Shown piece after piece: positions 24,355 through 33,299 of a DNA stretch of 61,061 bases. Below the pieces are notes generated by a model. The model worked only from the letters and a program-made list of their open reading frames with translations, did not search any database and was not told the origin of the DNA. Position 1 is the stretch's first letter. Every line of letters starts with the position of its first letter. The translations under genes were made by a program, and so were the position numbers. Source of the DNA: an uncultured Prevotellaceae bacterium (GTDB lineage Bacteria > Bacteroidota > Bacteroidia > Bacteroidales > Bacteroidaceae); NCBI GenBank assembly GCA_947170495.1, contig CAMVUB010000006.1, positions 1 to 61,061 of the forward strand, in the 5' to 3' direction.

Positions 24355-25578
24355 ATGAAGCAAAAACTATCCAACACCCTCTCATCCATCGAGTCCGCCT
24401 TGGAGGACTTCAAGGAAGGTAAGTTCGTGATTGTGGTCGATGACGAAGACCGCGAGAACGAAGGCGACTTCATCATCGCCGCCGAGATGATCACCCCCGA
24501 AAAGGTCAACTTCATGCTGCGCGAAGGACGTGGCGTGCTCTGCGCGCCCATCACTATCAGTCGTGCTGAAGAGCTGGAGCTGCCTCATCAGGTGCAGGAC
24601 AACACGTCGATGCTGGGAACGCCGTTCACGGTGACCGTCGATAAGCTCGAAGGCTGCACCACAGGCGTCAGTGCCGCCGACCGCGCGGCCACCATCCGCC
24701 ATCTGGCCGACCCCACCGCAAAGCCTGCCGACTTCGGGCGTCCGGGACACATCAACCCGCTCTACGCCCAAGACCGCGGTGTGCTGCGCCGTGCAGGTCA
24801 CACGGAGGCCGCCATCGACCTGGCACGCCTCAGCGGTCTGCAGCCCGCTGCCGCCCTCATCGAGATTCTGAATCCCGACGGTACGATGGCACGTATGCCA
24901 CAGTTGCAGGAAGTCGCTGCCAAGCATCATATCAAGATCATCACCATCCGCGACCTCATCGCCTACCGCCTGCAGCGCGAGCAGATGGTGGAGGCGGCCC
25001 CCGAAGTGGATCTGCCCACCGCCTACGGCCACTTCCGCGACATCACCTTCCGCCAGATTTCCAACGGCCTCGAACATGTGGCACTCATCAAAGGCACCTG
25101 GGAACCCGATGAACCCATCCTCGTGAGGGTACACAGCTCCTGCGCCACGGGCGACATCTTCGGCAGCCAGCGCTGCGACTGCGGTGAGCAGCTGCACCGC
25201 TCCATGCAGATGATTGACCGCGAGGGAAAAGGCATCTTGCTCTATATGAACCAGGAAGGTCGCGGCATCGGACTCTTCAACAAGATGAAGGCTTACAAAC
25301 TGCAGGAGCAGGGCGACGACACCGTGGAGGCAAACATCCACCTGGGCTTCCGCCCCGACGAGCGCGACTACGGCGTGGGTGCACAGATCCTGCGAAAGCT
25401 GGGCGTACACAAGATACGCCTGCTCACCAACAACCCTGTGAAACGCGTGGGTCTCGAAGCCTACGGGTTGGAGATAGTGGAGAATGTGCCCATCGAGGTG
25501 CAGCCGAATCCCTACAACGAGCGCTATCTGAAGACCAAGCAGGAACGCATGGGACATGTGCTTCACTTTAATAAATAA
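24355..25578 (+). CDS. ribBA: Bifunctional 3,4-dihydroxy-2-butanone-4-phosphate synthase / GTP cyclohydrolase II
   Basis: This 407-residue enzyme makes both precursors of the riboflavin pathway. The N-terminal RibB domain (about 1-205) shows [18 protein letters not shown] and the [14 protein letters not shown] site. The C-terminal RibA domain has [22 protein letters not shown] with the zinc cysteines and [19 protein letters not shown]. ribD, a second pathway gene, is at 40756. No FMN riboswitch was recognised upstream. Confidence 0.95.
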   Translation: MKQKLSNTLSSIESALEDFKEGKFVIVVDDEDRENEGDFIIAAEMITPEKVNFMLREGRGVLCAPITISRAEELELPHQVQDNTSMLGTPFTVTVDKLEGCTTGVSAADRAATIRHLADPTAKPADFGRPGHINPLYAQDRGVLRRAGHTEAAIDLARLSGLQPAAALIEILNPDGTMARMPQLQEVAAKHHIKIITIRDLIAYRLQREQMVEAAPEVDLPTAYGHFRDITFRQISNGLEHVALIKGTWEPDEPILVRVHSSCATGDIFGSQRCDCGEQLHRSMQMIDREGKGILLYMNQEGRGIGLFNKMKAYKLQEQGDDTVEANIHLGFRPDERDYGVGAQILRKLGVHKIRLLTNNPVKRVGLEAYGLEIVENVPIEVQPNPYNERYLKTKQERMGHVLHFNK

Positions 25579-25639
25579 AAAAATCTGCCAAAAGCAGAAA
25601 AAAGGTTCCACTCTCAACGCTCATCTCTCAACTTTTCAC

Positions 25640-25647
25640 TACCTTTG
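25640..25647 (+). promoter_or_regulatory. -7 box TACCTTTG of the aminotransferase gene
   Basis: A perfect TACCTTTG lies 26 nt before the ATG at 25674; the -33 element is not clear. Confidence 0.55.
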
Positions 25648-25673
25648 CACGCGAAAAGAAATAACACCAGAAT

Positions 25674-26867
25674 ATGAACACCTTATCAGACCGTTTGAAT
25701 CGTCTCGCCCCCTCCGCCACACTGGCCATGAGCCAGCGCAGCAGCGAGTTGAAAGCACAGGGCGTGGATGTGATTAACATGAGTGTCGGCGAACCCGACT
25801 TTAACACCCCCGACCATATCAAGGCCGCTGCCATCAAGGCTGTCGAGGAGAACTACTCTCGCTACTCCCCCGTGCCTGGCTACCCCTCGCTGAAACAGGC
25901 AATCGTGGCGAAGCTCAAGAACGAGAACAACCTCGACTATGCCCCCTCACAGATTCTCTGCTCCAACGGTGCCAAGCAGAGCGTGTGCAACGCCATCATG
26001 GCGCTGGTCAACGCAGGCGATGAGGTCATCATCCCGGCGCCCTACTGGGTCAGCTACCCGCAGATGGTGCTGTTGGCCGAAGGCACTCCCATCTTCATCG
26101 ACGCCCCCATCGAGCAGGACTTCAAGATCACGCCCGCACAGCTGGAGGCTGCCATCACCCCCAAGACCCGCGCCCTCATCCTCTGCTCACCCTCGAACCC
26201 CACAGGTTCCGTGTATAGCAAGGAAGAGCTGAAAGGTCTGGCTGAGGTCATCGCCCGCCACGAGAATATCATCGTGCTGGCCGACGAGATCTACGAGCAC
26301 ATCAACTACGTGGGCAAGCACGAGAGCATCGCCCAGTTCGCCGAGATCCGCGACCGCGTGGTCATCATCAACGGTGTCTCCAAGGCTTACGCCATGACGG
26401 GCTGGCGCATCGGTTTCATCGCCGCCCCCGAATGGGTCGTGAAGGGTTGCAACAAGCTGCAAGGCCAATATACCAGCGGTCCCTGCTCCGTCAGCCAGAA
26501 GGCTGCCGAGGCTGCCTACACGGGCTCACAGCAGTGTGTCGAGGACATGCGCCAGGCATTCGAGCGTCGCAAGAACCTCATCGTGAAACTCGCCAAGGAG
26601 ATTCCGGGTCTCGAGGTCAACGACCCGCAGGGTGCCTTCTACCTCTTCCCAAAGTGCAGCAGCTACTTTGGCAAGCGCGACGGCGACCGCGTCATCAACA
26701 ACAGCACCGACCTCGCTATGTACCTGCTGGAAGTAGGTCATGTCGCCACCGTCGGCGGCGATGCCTTTGGCAGTCCCGAGTGCTTCCGCATGAGCTATGC
26801 CACCAGCGATGAAAATATCGTAGAGGCCATGCACCGCATCAAAGAAACATTAGCAGAACTGAAATAA
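25674..26867 (+). CDS. aspC: Aspartate aminotransferase (class I, PLP)
   Basis: This 397-residue enzyme fits the class I aminotransferases of the AspAT-Ibeta type. It shows INMSVGEPDFNTP near the N-terminus, SNGAKQSVCNAI, LCSPSNPTGSVYSKEEL, the Asp and Tyr of VLADEIYEHI, the PLP Lys in NGVSKAYAMTGWRIGF, and the substrate Arg near FRMSYATSD. The main reaction is probably aspartate plus 2-oxoglutarate to oxaloacetate plus glutamate, although other members accept aromatic or prephenate substrates. Confidence 0.88.
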   Translation: MNTLSDRLNRLAPSATLAMSQRSSELKAQGVDVINMSVGEPDFNTPDHIKAAAIKAVEENYSRYSPVPGYPSLKQAIVAKLKNENNLDYAPSQILCSNGAKQSVCNAIMALVNAGDEVIIPAPYWVSYPQMVLLAEGTPIFIDAPIEQDFKITPAQLEAAITPKTRALILCSPSNPTGSVYSKEELKGLAEVIARHENIIVLADEIYEHINYVGKHESIAQFAEIRDRVVIINGVSKAYAMTGWRIGFIAAPEWVVKGCNKLQGQYTSGPCSVSQKAAEAAYTGSQQCVEDMRQAFERRKNLIVKLAKEIPGLEVNDPQGAFYLFPKCSSYFGKRDGDRVINNSTDLAMYLLEVGHVATVGGDAFGSPECFRMSYATSDENIVEAMHRIKETLAELK

Positions 26868-26869
26868 CG

Positions 26870-26909
26870 GCCCCTCCCCCAACCCCTCCCCTGTTTGTTA
26901 GGGAGGGAT
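26870..26909. repeat. Palindromic element, family A, intergenic
   Basis: CCCCTCCCCCAACCCCTCCC then CTGTTTGTTAGGGAGGG. It is inverted relative to the copy at 26991-27028, and the purH start codon lies between them. Confidence 0.85.
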
Positions 26910-26950
26910 GCAGATAGCAAAAGCCAACAAAAACATAAATTGAAAGAAAT

Positions 26951-27613
26951 ATGAATAACAGAAATATCCAAACATCACAAGCAACTACTCGCCCCTCCCT
27001 AACAGGGGAGGGGTCGGGGGTGGGGCTTCCCATCAAGACAGCCCTCGTATCTGTCTTTCACAAGGACGGTCTGGAGGACCTGCTGAAGAAGCTGAACGAG
27101 GAGGGTGTGAAGTTCCTCAGCACGGGTGGCACCCAATCTTTCATCGAGAGCCTCGGCTACGAGTGTCAGAAGGTGGAGGAAGTAACTACCTACCCCAGCA
27201 TCCTGGGCGGCCGTGTGAAGACGCTGCACCCCAAGATCTTTGGAGGCATCCTTGGCCGCCGTGAGTTGGAAGGCGACCGCGCTCAGATGGCACAATACGA
27301 GATTCCCGAGATTGACCTCGTCATCGTGGATCTCTACCCCTTCGAGCAGACGGTGGCCAGCGGCGCCAGCGAGGCCGACATCATCGAGAAGATTGACATC
27401 GGCGGCATCAGCCTCATCCGTGCCGGCGCCAAGAACTTCAACGACGTGGTGATTATCCCGTCAAAGGAGCAATACCGTCCGCTGCTGGACATCCTCAACG
27501 CCCAAGGCGCACAGACCACATTGGCACAGCGTCGCCAGTTTGCAGCCGCAGCTTTCGGTGTCAGCAGCCACTATGACACCGCCATCCACGACTGGTTCAC
27601 TAGAAAGTGTTAA
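26951..27613 (+). CDS. purH: IMP cyclohydrolase domain protein (PurH without AICAR transformylase domain)
   Basis: This 220-residue protein is the MGS-like IMP cyclohydrolase half of PurH, with TALVSVFHKDGLEDLLKKL, KFLSTGGTQSFI, SILGGRVKTLHPKIFGGIL and DIGGISLIRAGAKNF. Usual PurH is about 510 residues; here the frame stops exactly at the domain boundary after HYDTAIHDWF, and mreB starts 48 bp later, so no transformylase remnant is present. The AICAR formyltransferase must be encoded elsewhere. The first 26 residues include a palindromic insert, RPSLTGEGSGVGLP, ahead of the conserved IKTALVSV. Confidence 0.88.
   Translation: MNNRNIQTSQATTRPSLTGEGSGVGLPIKTALVSVFHKDGLEDLLKKLNEEGVKFLSTGGTQSFIESLGYECQKVEEVTTYPSILGGRVKTLHPKIFGGILGRRELEGDRAQMAQYEIPEIDLVIVDLYPFEQTVASGASEADIIEKIDIGGISLIRAGAKNFNDVVIIPSKEQYRPLLDILNAQGAQTTLAQRRQFAAAAFGVSSHYDTAIHDWFTRKC
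26991..27028. repeat. Palindromic element, family A, in purH
   Basis: GCCCCTCCCTAACAGGGGAG then GGGTCGGGGGTGGGG is translated in frame as RPSLTGEGSGVGL. It is an inverted partner of 26870-26909. Confidence 0.88.
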
Positions 27614-27622
27614 GGTACCTAT

Positions 27623-27654
27623 ATTTTTCACTTTTCATTCTTTCACTTTTCATT
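27623..27654. repeat. Degenerate TTTCACTTTTCATTC array before mreB
   Basis: Two clean repeats of about 16 bp, each made of TTTTCA(C/T)T units, directly precede the A-run and ATG of mreB. Confidence 0.8.
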
Positions 27655-27660
27655 AAAAAA

Positions 27661-28680
27661 ATGGGATTTTTCTCTTTCACCAAAGAAATTGCCATGGACC
27701 TCGGCACGGCCAACACCATCATCATGGCCGACGGCAAAATCGCTGTTGACGAGCCCTCCGTGGTGGCCCTTGATCGCCATTCCGAGAAGATGATTGCCGT
27801 AGGCGAAAAGGCCAAGCAGATGTACGAAAAGACACACCCCGATATCCGCACGATCCGTCCGCTGCGCGATGGCGTCATCGCCGACTTCAACGCCTGCGAG
27901 CAGATGATGCGCGGCCTCATCAAGATGGTACACATGGGCAACCGCCTCTTCACGCCCTCCCTACGTATGGTCATCGGCGTACCTTCGGGCAGCACCGAGG
28001 TGGAGCTGCGTGCCGTGCGCGACTCCGCAGAACATGCCGGCGGCCGCGAGGTCTATCTAATCTACGAGCCTATGGCCGCAGCCATTGGTATCGGTCTGGA
28101 TGTCGTGGCGCCCCAGGGTAACATGATTGTCGATATCGGTGGCGGTAGCACCGAGATTGCCGTCATCTCCCTCGGCGGTATTGTGGCCGACAAGAGCCTC
28201 CGCATCGCCGGAGACGACCTCACAGCCGATATTCAGGAATACATGAGCCGCCAGCACAATGTGAAGGTATCGGAACGTATGGCAGAGCGCATCAAGATCA
28301 ACGTGGGCGCAGCCCTCACCGACCTCGGCGAGAGCGCTCCCGAAGATTATGTCGTCCACGGTCCTAACCGCATCACGGCACTCCCCATGGCCGTTTCCGT
28401 CTGCTATCAGGAGATTGCACACTGTCTGGAGAAGACCATCTCGAAGATTGAGACCGCCGTCCTCAGCGCCCTCGAGGAGACACCCCCCGAGCTGTACGCC
28501 GACATCGTACACAACGGCATCTACCTCACCGGCGGCGGCGCCCTGTTGCGTGGCCTCGACAAGCGACTCACCGACAAGATCAATATCCCCTTTCACGTGG
28601 CAGAGGATCCGTTGCGCAGCGTAGCACGAGGCACAGGCGTGGCACTGAAGAACATCCACAACTTCTCGTTCCTCATGTAG
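27661..28680 (+). CDS. mreB: Rod shape-determining protein MreB
   Basis: This 339-residue bacterial actin forms membrane-bound filaments that guide cell elongation. The start at 27661 gives the standard MGFFSFTKEIAMDLGTANT N-terminus, with the phosphate-1 motif DLGTANTII, VVDIGGGSTEIAV and the adenine-binding GGGALLRGLD. An ATG further upstream lies in a repeat array and is unlikely. It opens the mreB-mreC-mreD-mrdA-rodA cluster, the elongasome genes in one operon. Confidence 0.96.
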   Translation: MGFFSFTKEIAMDLGTANTIIMADGKIAVDEPSVVALDRHSEKMIAVGEKAKQMYEKTHPDIRTIRPLRDGVIADFNACEQMMRGLIKMVHMGNRLFTPSLRMVIGVPSGSTEVELRAVRDSAEHAGGREVYLIYEPMAAAIGIGLDVVAPQGNMIVDIGGGSTEIAVISLGGIVADKSLRIAGDDLTADIQEYMSRQHNVKVSERMAERIKINVGAALTDLGESAPEDYVVHGPNRITALPMAVSVCYQEIAHCLEKTISKIETAVLSALEETPPELYADIVHNGIYLTGGGALLRGLDKRLTDKINIPFHVAEDPLRSVARGTGVALKNIHNFSFLM

Positions 28681-28687
28681 TGCTCGT

Positions 28688-28715
28688 GTAACGTTTACTC
28701 GTTTAACGTTTAACG
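28688..28715. repeat. Degenerate GTTTAACG array at mreB/mreC
   Basis: Three GTTTA(A)CG(T) units fill most of the 41-bp gap. The same unit recurs at 53117-53145. Confidence 0.6.
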
Positions 28716-28721
28716 CTGTCA

Positions 28722-29576
28722 ATGCGCGCATTACTTGATTTCATCACCAGGTATCACCACTGGTTGTTATTGATTGTGCTGGAAGGGCTCAGCCTTGTGC
28801 TGCTCTTCCAGTTCAACCATTATCACAACAGTGTGTGGATGACCTCCGCCAACACGGTGATAGCCCACGTGGATGCCTGGGAACAAGAAGTATTGCGCTA
28901 TATCTATCTGGGCGAGACCAATAGGGAGCTGATGCAACGCAGCCTGATGCTCGAACAAAAGAACGAACGTCTGTCGCGCCGCCTCGCCGCCCTCACTCAT
29001 GACACCACATGGACCGAACGCCGGCAGCAAGAGCTCCTGTCTGAGGTGACGCTGCTGCCCGCAAAGGTCGTCACCAACAGCGTCCTGCGCCGCGACAACT
29101 TCATCACCATCAACCGCGGCGAGGCCGACGGCGTGCAGCCTGAGATGGGCGTGGTATGCGGCACAGGCACCGTGGGCATCATTTACATGACGTCGCAGCA
29201 TTTCTCCATCGTGCAGCCGTTGCTCAACAGCCGTTCACGCATCAGCTGTCGTCTGCGCGACACACAATATTTCGGGTATCTGAAATGGGAAGGAGGCAGT
29301 CCCCTCTACGCTATCCTCGATGACATCCCACGCCACGCGCGCTTCAAAGTGGGTGACATCGTGGAAACCAGCGGTTTCAGTTCCGTCTTTCCACCGGGTA
29401 TCTTTGTGGGCAAGGTCTCGAAAATCGAGAACAGCGACGACGGCCTCAGCTACAAGCTCCAAGTACACTTGGGCACCGACTTCTCACGCCTGCAGGATGT
29501 CTGCATCGTACAACAACGCTTCCAAAGCGAAATCCACGCCCTCGAACAGAAAGCCGATTCACTCTCCCAACTCTAA
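28722..29576 (+). CDS. mreC: Rod shape-determining protein MreC
   Basis: This 284-residue bitopic membrane protein links MreB to the periplasmic synthases. It has one N-terminal transmembrane helix (HWLLLIVLEGLSLVLLF), a coiled coil (about 65-105) and the MreC beta-domain with GEADGVQPEMGVV and the GDIVETSGFSSVFPPGI motif. The stop codon overlaps the mreD start (TAATG). Confidence 0.92.
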   Translation: MRALLDFITRYHHWLLLIVLEGLSLVLLFQFNHYHNSVWMTSANTVIAHVDAWEQEVLRYIYLGETNRELMQRSLMLEQKNERLSRRLAALTHDTTWTERRQQELLSEVTLLPAKVVTNSVLRRDNFITINRGEADGVQPEMGVVCGTGTVGIIYMTSQHFSIVQPLLNSRSRISCRLRDTQYFGYLKWEGGSPLYAILDDIPRHARFKVGDIVETSGFSSVFPPGIFVGKVSKIENSDDGLSYKLQVHLGTDFSRLQDVCIVQQRFQSEIHALEQKADSLSQL

Positions 29577-30085
29577 TGCTACTCACATTCCTACAACGTT
29601 TCCTATGGATGGTAGTCCTCGTGGCCGCCCAGATGTTGGTGTTCAATCACATCCATCTCTTCGGCTATGTCACACCACTACCCTATGTCTATATGGTGCT
29701 CTTGCTACCGATGGGCACGGAGCGTTGGGAAGCACTGCTATGGGGATTCGCGTGCGGCCTGTTGGCTGACATCACCATGTCCACTCCCGGTGTCGGCGCC
29801 TTCGCACTCACACTCACGGCTTTCATACAGCCTGTGCTGCTCACCATGATGGCTCCCAAAGATGCCGTGGAGGACATGCGTCCCGGCTACGCTACGATGG
29901 GGTTCTGGTCTTACGTCCATTACGCCGGCCTCCTCACGCTCCTGTTCTCACTGGTGTATTTCATCGTCCTGGCCTTCAGCTTCCACCATTTCACCGATTT
30001 GGTCATCTCGTTCCTGTCCAGTTGGTTGCTGACATTCATCCTTTGCCTCATCTTCCAGGGATTCAGCAAGAAGCATCATGACTAA
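29576..30085 (+). CDS. mreD: Rod shape-determining protein MreD
   Basis: This 169-residue, very hydrophobic protein has about five to six membrane segments, including LPMGTERWEALLWGFACGLLAD and LLTLLFSLVYFIVLAFSFHH. That matches MreD in size and position. It overlaps mreC by 1 bp and mrdA by 8 bp, so translation is likely coupled. Confidence 0.88.
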   Translation: MLLTFLQRFLWMVVLVAAQMLVFNHIHLFGYVTPLPYVYMVLLLPMGTERWEALLWGFACGLLADITMSTPGVGAFALTLTAFIQPVLLTMMAPKDAVEDMRPGYATMGFWSYVHYAGLLTLLFSLVYFIVLAFSFHHFTDLVISFLSSWLLTFILCLIFQGFSKKHHD

Positions 30086-31931
30086 CGACGATTATAGTCT
30101 TTCTCGGCGCAAGTATGTACTGGGTGCTGCGGCGGTGCTCATCGTCGCCATCTATATCTTACGCCTCTTCTTCCTTCAGCTCACCTCCGACGACTATAAG
30201 GCTCGTGCTGACTCCAACGCCTTCATGCGCCGCATTCAGTTCCCCGCACGCGGCGCCATCACCGACCGCAACGGAAAGCTCCTCGTGTATAACCAACCAG
30301 CCTACGACATCATGGTGGTCATGCAGGAACAAGTGGGCGTCGATACGCTGGACCTCTGCGAGAGCCTCGGCATCGACACCGCCTGGTACGAGCGTCGAAT
30401 GGCAGAGATCAAGGACCGCAACCGCAATCCGGGCTATTCGCGCTACACACAGCAACTCTTCATGAGTCAGCTGTCCGTCGCCGAATTCAGCAACTTCCAG
30501 GAAAAGCTCTTCCGCTTCCCTGGCTTCTATATCCAGAAACGCAGTATCCGACAATATGCTTACCCCAACGGAGCCCACATCTTAGGCGATGTCGGCGAGG
30601 TTGGCCCAGCGGACATCGAGGCAGACAACTACTATCGCTCGGGCGACTACATCGGCACACAGGGCATTGAGCGCAGCTACGAGAAACAGCTGCGCGGCAT
30701 CAAGGGCTCGGAGATTCTTCTACGCGACGTCCACGGCCGCATCAAAGGACGCTATCAGGACGGCCGCTTCGACGTGCAACCCGTGCCTGGCAAGAACCTC
30801 ACGCTCAGCATCGACATCGAGCTCCAGAAATTAGGTGAGCGGCTGATGCAAGGCAAACTGGGCAGTATTGTGGCCATCGAACCCGCCACGGGCGAGATCC
30901 TCTGCATGGTCACCTCTCCTACCTATGATCCTCGCACGATGGTGGGTCGCCAACGCGGGAAACGTCATAAAGAGCTGTCGATGGATCCCATGAAACCGCT
31001 CATCAATCGCGCCATCGGCGGCACCTACCCTCCGGGCTCCACCTTCAAGACATCGCAGGCGCTGACGTTCCTTGAGGAAGGCATCATCACTCCCGAGACG
31101 GCCTATCCCTGTTCGCATGGTTTCCATTACAAAGGCCTCACCGTAGGCTGCCACGGCCACGGCTCCCCGCTGCCCCTCGTGCCTGCCATCGCCACCTCCT
31201 GTAACGGTTATTTCTGCTGGGGCCTCCTGAATATGTTCTCCAATCGCACGAAGTACGCGACGGTGCAAGAGGCGATGACCACCTGGAAGGACTACATGGT
31301 GAGTATGGGCTTCGGTTATAAGTTAGGCGTGGATCTCCCCGGTGAGAAGCGAGGTATGATTCCCAATGCCGAGTTCTATGACAAAGCGTATAAAGGCTCC
31401 TGGACTGGGCTCACCGTCATCTCCATCTCCATCGGACAGGGCGAGGTGACACTCACGCCCCTGCAGATTGCCAACCTCGGGGCCACCATTGCCAACCGCG
31501 GCTGGTTCATCACGCCACATATCGTGAAGGAGATCCAGGACGAGGAACTCGACCCGATCTACACGCAGCAGCGCCACACCAAGGTGTCACCACACCACTA
31601 CGAGACCATCGTCAACGGCATGCAGCGCGCCGTGGAGGGCGGCACCTGTCGCGCGGCCCACACCAGCAACTACATCACCTGCGGCAAGACGGGTACGGCC
31701 CAGAACCGCGGTCATGACCACTCCGTCTTCATGGGCTTTGCGCCACGCGAGAATCCCAAGATCGCCATTGCCGTCTATGTCGAGAACGGCGGCTGGGGTG
31801 CCACCTACGGTGTGCCTTTCGGCGCCCTGATGATGGAACAATATATCAATGGACACCTCTCCGAAGCCAGCGAGGCGAAAGCAGAGATGTATGCAAACAG
31901 AGTAATCAACTATGGCGACTACGTCAGATAA
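30078..31931 (+). CDS. mrdA: Penicillin-binding protein 2
   Basis: This 617-residue class B PBP is the elongation transpeptidase. After an N-terminal membrane anchor (YVLGAAAVLIVAIYILRLFF) comes the pedestal domain with ARGAITDRNG and GSEILLRDVHGR. The transpeptidase domain follows with the SxxK nucleophile in PPGSTFKTSQAL, the SxN motif in ATSCNGYF, and KTG in TCGKTGTAQN. It overlaps rodA by 20 bp. Confidence 0.95.
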   Translation: MTNDDYSLSRRKYVLGAAAVLIVAIYILRLFFLQLTSDDYKARADSNAFMRRIQFPARGAITDRNGKLLVYNQPAYDIMVVMQEQVGVDTLDLCESLGIDTAWYERRMAEIKDRNRNPGYSRYTQQLFMSQLSVAEFSNFQEKLFRFPGFYIQKRSIRQYAYPNGAHILGDVGEVGPADIEADNYYRSGDYIGTQGIERSYEKQLRGIKGSEILLRDVHGRIKGRYQDGRFDVQPVPGKNLTLSIDIELQKLGERLMQGKLGSIVAIEPATGEILCMVTSPTYDPRTMVGRQRGKRHKELSMDPMKPLINRAIGGTYPPGSTFKTSQALTFLEEGIITPETAYPCSHGFHYKGLTVGCHGHGSPLPLVPAIATSCNGYFCWGLLNMFSNRTKYATVQEAMTTWKDYMVSMGFGYKLGVDLPGEKRGMIPNAEFYDKAYKGSWTGLTVISISIGQGEVTLTPLQIANLGATIANRGWFITPHIVKEIQDEELDPIYTQQRHTKVSPHHYETIVNGMQRAVEGGTCRAAHTSNYITCGKTGTAQNRGHDHSVFMGFAPRENPKIAIAVYVENGGWGATYGVPFGALMMEQYINGHLSEASEAKAEMYANRVINYGDYVR

Positions 31932-33294
31932 AGGAAAAAGTGTCTTCGCGAGCATTGACTGGCTCACGATTTTCATCTACATCGCCCTCCTGGCGATGGG
32001 ATGGATGAGCATTTGCGGTGCGTGCTATGAGTATGGCGAGCCCCGCGATTTCCTGTCGTTGGCCAGCTTCGACACCCGTACCGGCATGCAGCTGGTATGG
32101 ATTGGGTCGTCGATGCTGTTGGGTGCCCTCATCCTGATGACCGACGACCGCATCTTCGACACCTTCGCCTACGTGCTCTATGCGGCCATGATGTTACTCT
32201 TGTTGGCCACGCCCTTCCTGGCTCACGACATCAAAGGATCCTTATCGTGGATTAAGTTCGGCTCCTTCAGCCTCCAGCCCGCGGAGTTCGCCAAGTTCGC
32301 CACAGCACTGGCGCTGGCAAAATTCATGGGAACATATGGTTTCAAGCTGAAGGGCTCCTGGAAGAATATGACCATCAGCGTCCTCCTGATGCTGTTGCCC
32401 ATGGCGCTGATTGTCATGCAGAAAGAGACGGGCTCCGCCCTCGTCTATATCAGCCTGTGCCTGATGCTCTACCGCGAAGGGCTCCCGGGGTTCATCCTGT
32501 TCTTGGGGCTGTCCGCAGTGGCCATCGTCGTCGTGGGCCTGCGCTTCTCCGAGACACCTGCGCTGGGCGGCCTCCTGACATTGGGCGACGTGCTGGTCAC
32601 CATCATGATCCTGTGCTTTGTCGGCATCCTTCATTTCATCTACTGCCGGCCTGCCACCATCCGCGAAGCCATCAGCGAGGGTAGCGCTACGGGCAGCGTG
32701 CAGAGCATCCGGCAGCGCCGCCGCCTCTATATCGCCCTCTTCGCCATCGGCGCCTTCATCATCCATCTCTCTGCCAGCACGCTGGTGGAGCACCTCGCCG
32801 ACCACCAGAAGAACCGCGTCTATGTCCTTCTGGGCTTGCGCGACGACCCCAGCGGCGTAGGCTATAATGTCATCCAGGCTAAGATTGCCATCGGCTCCGG
32901 CGGCCTGGAGGGTAAAGGCTTCCTCAATGGCACGCAGACGAAGCTGAAATACGTCCCCGAGCAGGAAACGGACTTCATCTTCTGCACCGTGGGCGAAGAG
33001 CAGGGATTCTTGGGTTCCGCCGCCGTGCTGCTCCTGTTCCTCGCGCTGTTGTTACGCTTGCTACACATAGCCGAACGCCAGCCCTATACCTTCGGACGCG
33101 TCTATGGCTACTGTGTCTTCTCCATCTTCCTGTTCCACCTCGTCATCAACATCGGCATGGTGCTGGGACTGATGCCCGTCATCGGCATCCCCCTTCCGTT
33201 CTTTAGCTACGGCGGCAGCTCGCTGTGGGGCTTCACCCTACTGCTGTTCATTTTCCTGCGCATCGACGCAGGCCGTCAAAGATTGTTGCGTTAA
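31912..33294 (+). CDS. rodA: Peptidoglycan glycosyltransferase RodA (SEDS family)
   Basis: This 460-residue polytopic membrane protein polymerises glycan strands with PBP2. It has about ten membrane segments, SWIKFGSFSLQPAEFAK near 105-121, the long periplasmic loop with VIQAKIAIGSGGLEGKGFLN, and the C-terminal GIPLPFFSYGGSSLWGF motif. It closes the rod operon and ends 5 bp from the convergent beta-helix gene with no visible terminator between. Confidence 0.94.
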   Translation: MATTSDKGKSVFASIDWLTIFIYIALLAMGWMSICGACYEYGEPRDFLSLASFDTRTGMQLVWIGSSMLLGALILMTDDRIFDTFAYVLYAAMMLLLLATPFLAHDIKGSLSWIKFGSFSLQPAEFAKFATALALAKFMGTYGFKLKGSWKNMTISVLLMLLPMALIVMQKETGSALVYISLCLMLYREGLPGFILFLGLSAVAIVVVGLRFSETPALGGLLTLGDVLVTIMILCFVGILHFIYCRPATIREAISEGSATGSVQSIRQRRRLYIALFAIGAFIIHLSASTLVEHLADHQKNRVYVLLGLRDDPSGVGYNVIQAKIAIGSGGLEGKGFLNGTQTKLKYVPEQETDFIFCTVGEEQGFLGSAAVLLLFLALLLRLLHIAERQPYTFGRVYGYCVFSIFLFHLVINIGMVLGLMPVIGIPLPFFSYGGSSLWGFTLLLFIFLRIDAGRQRLLR

Positions 33295-33299
33295 GCTGG

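Noticed and set aside
24327-24355. FMN riboswitch before ribBA
   Set aside because: The 27-bp gap is a repeat array; none of the conserved RFN-element blocks is present.
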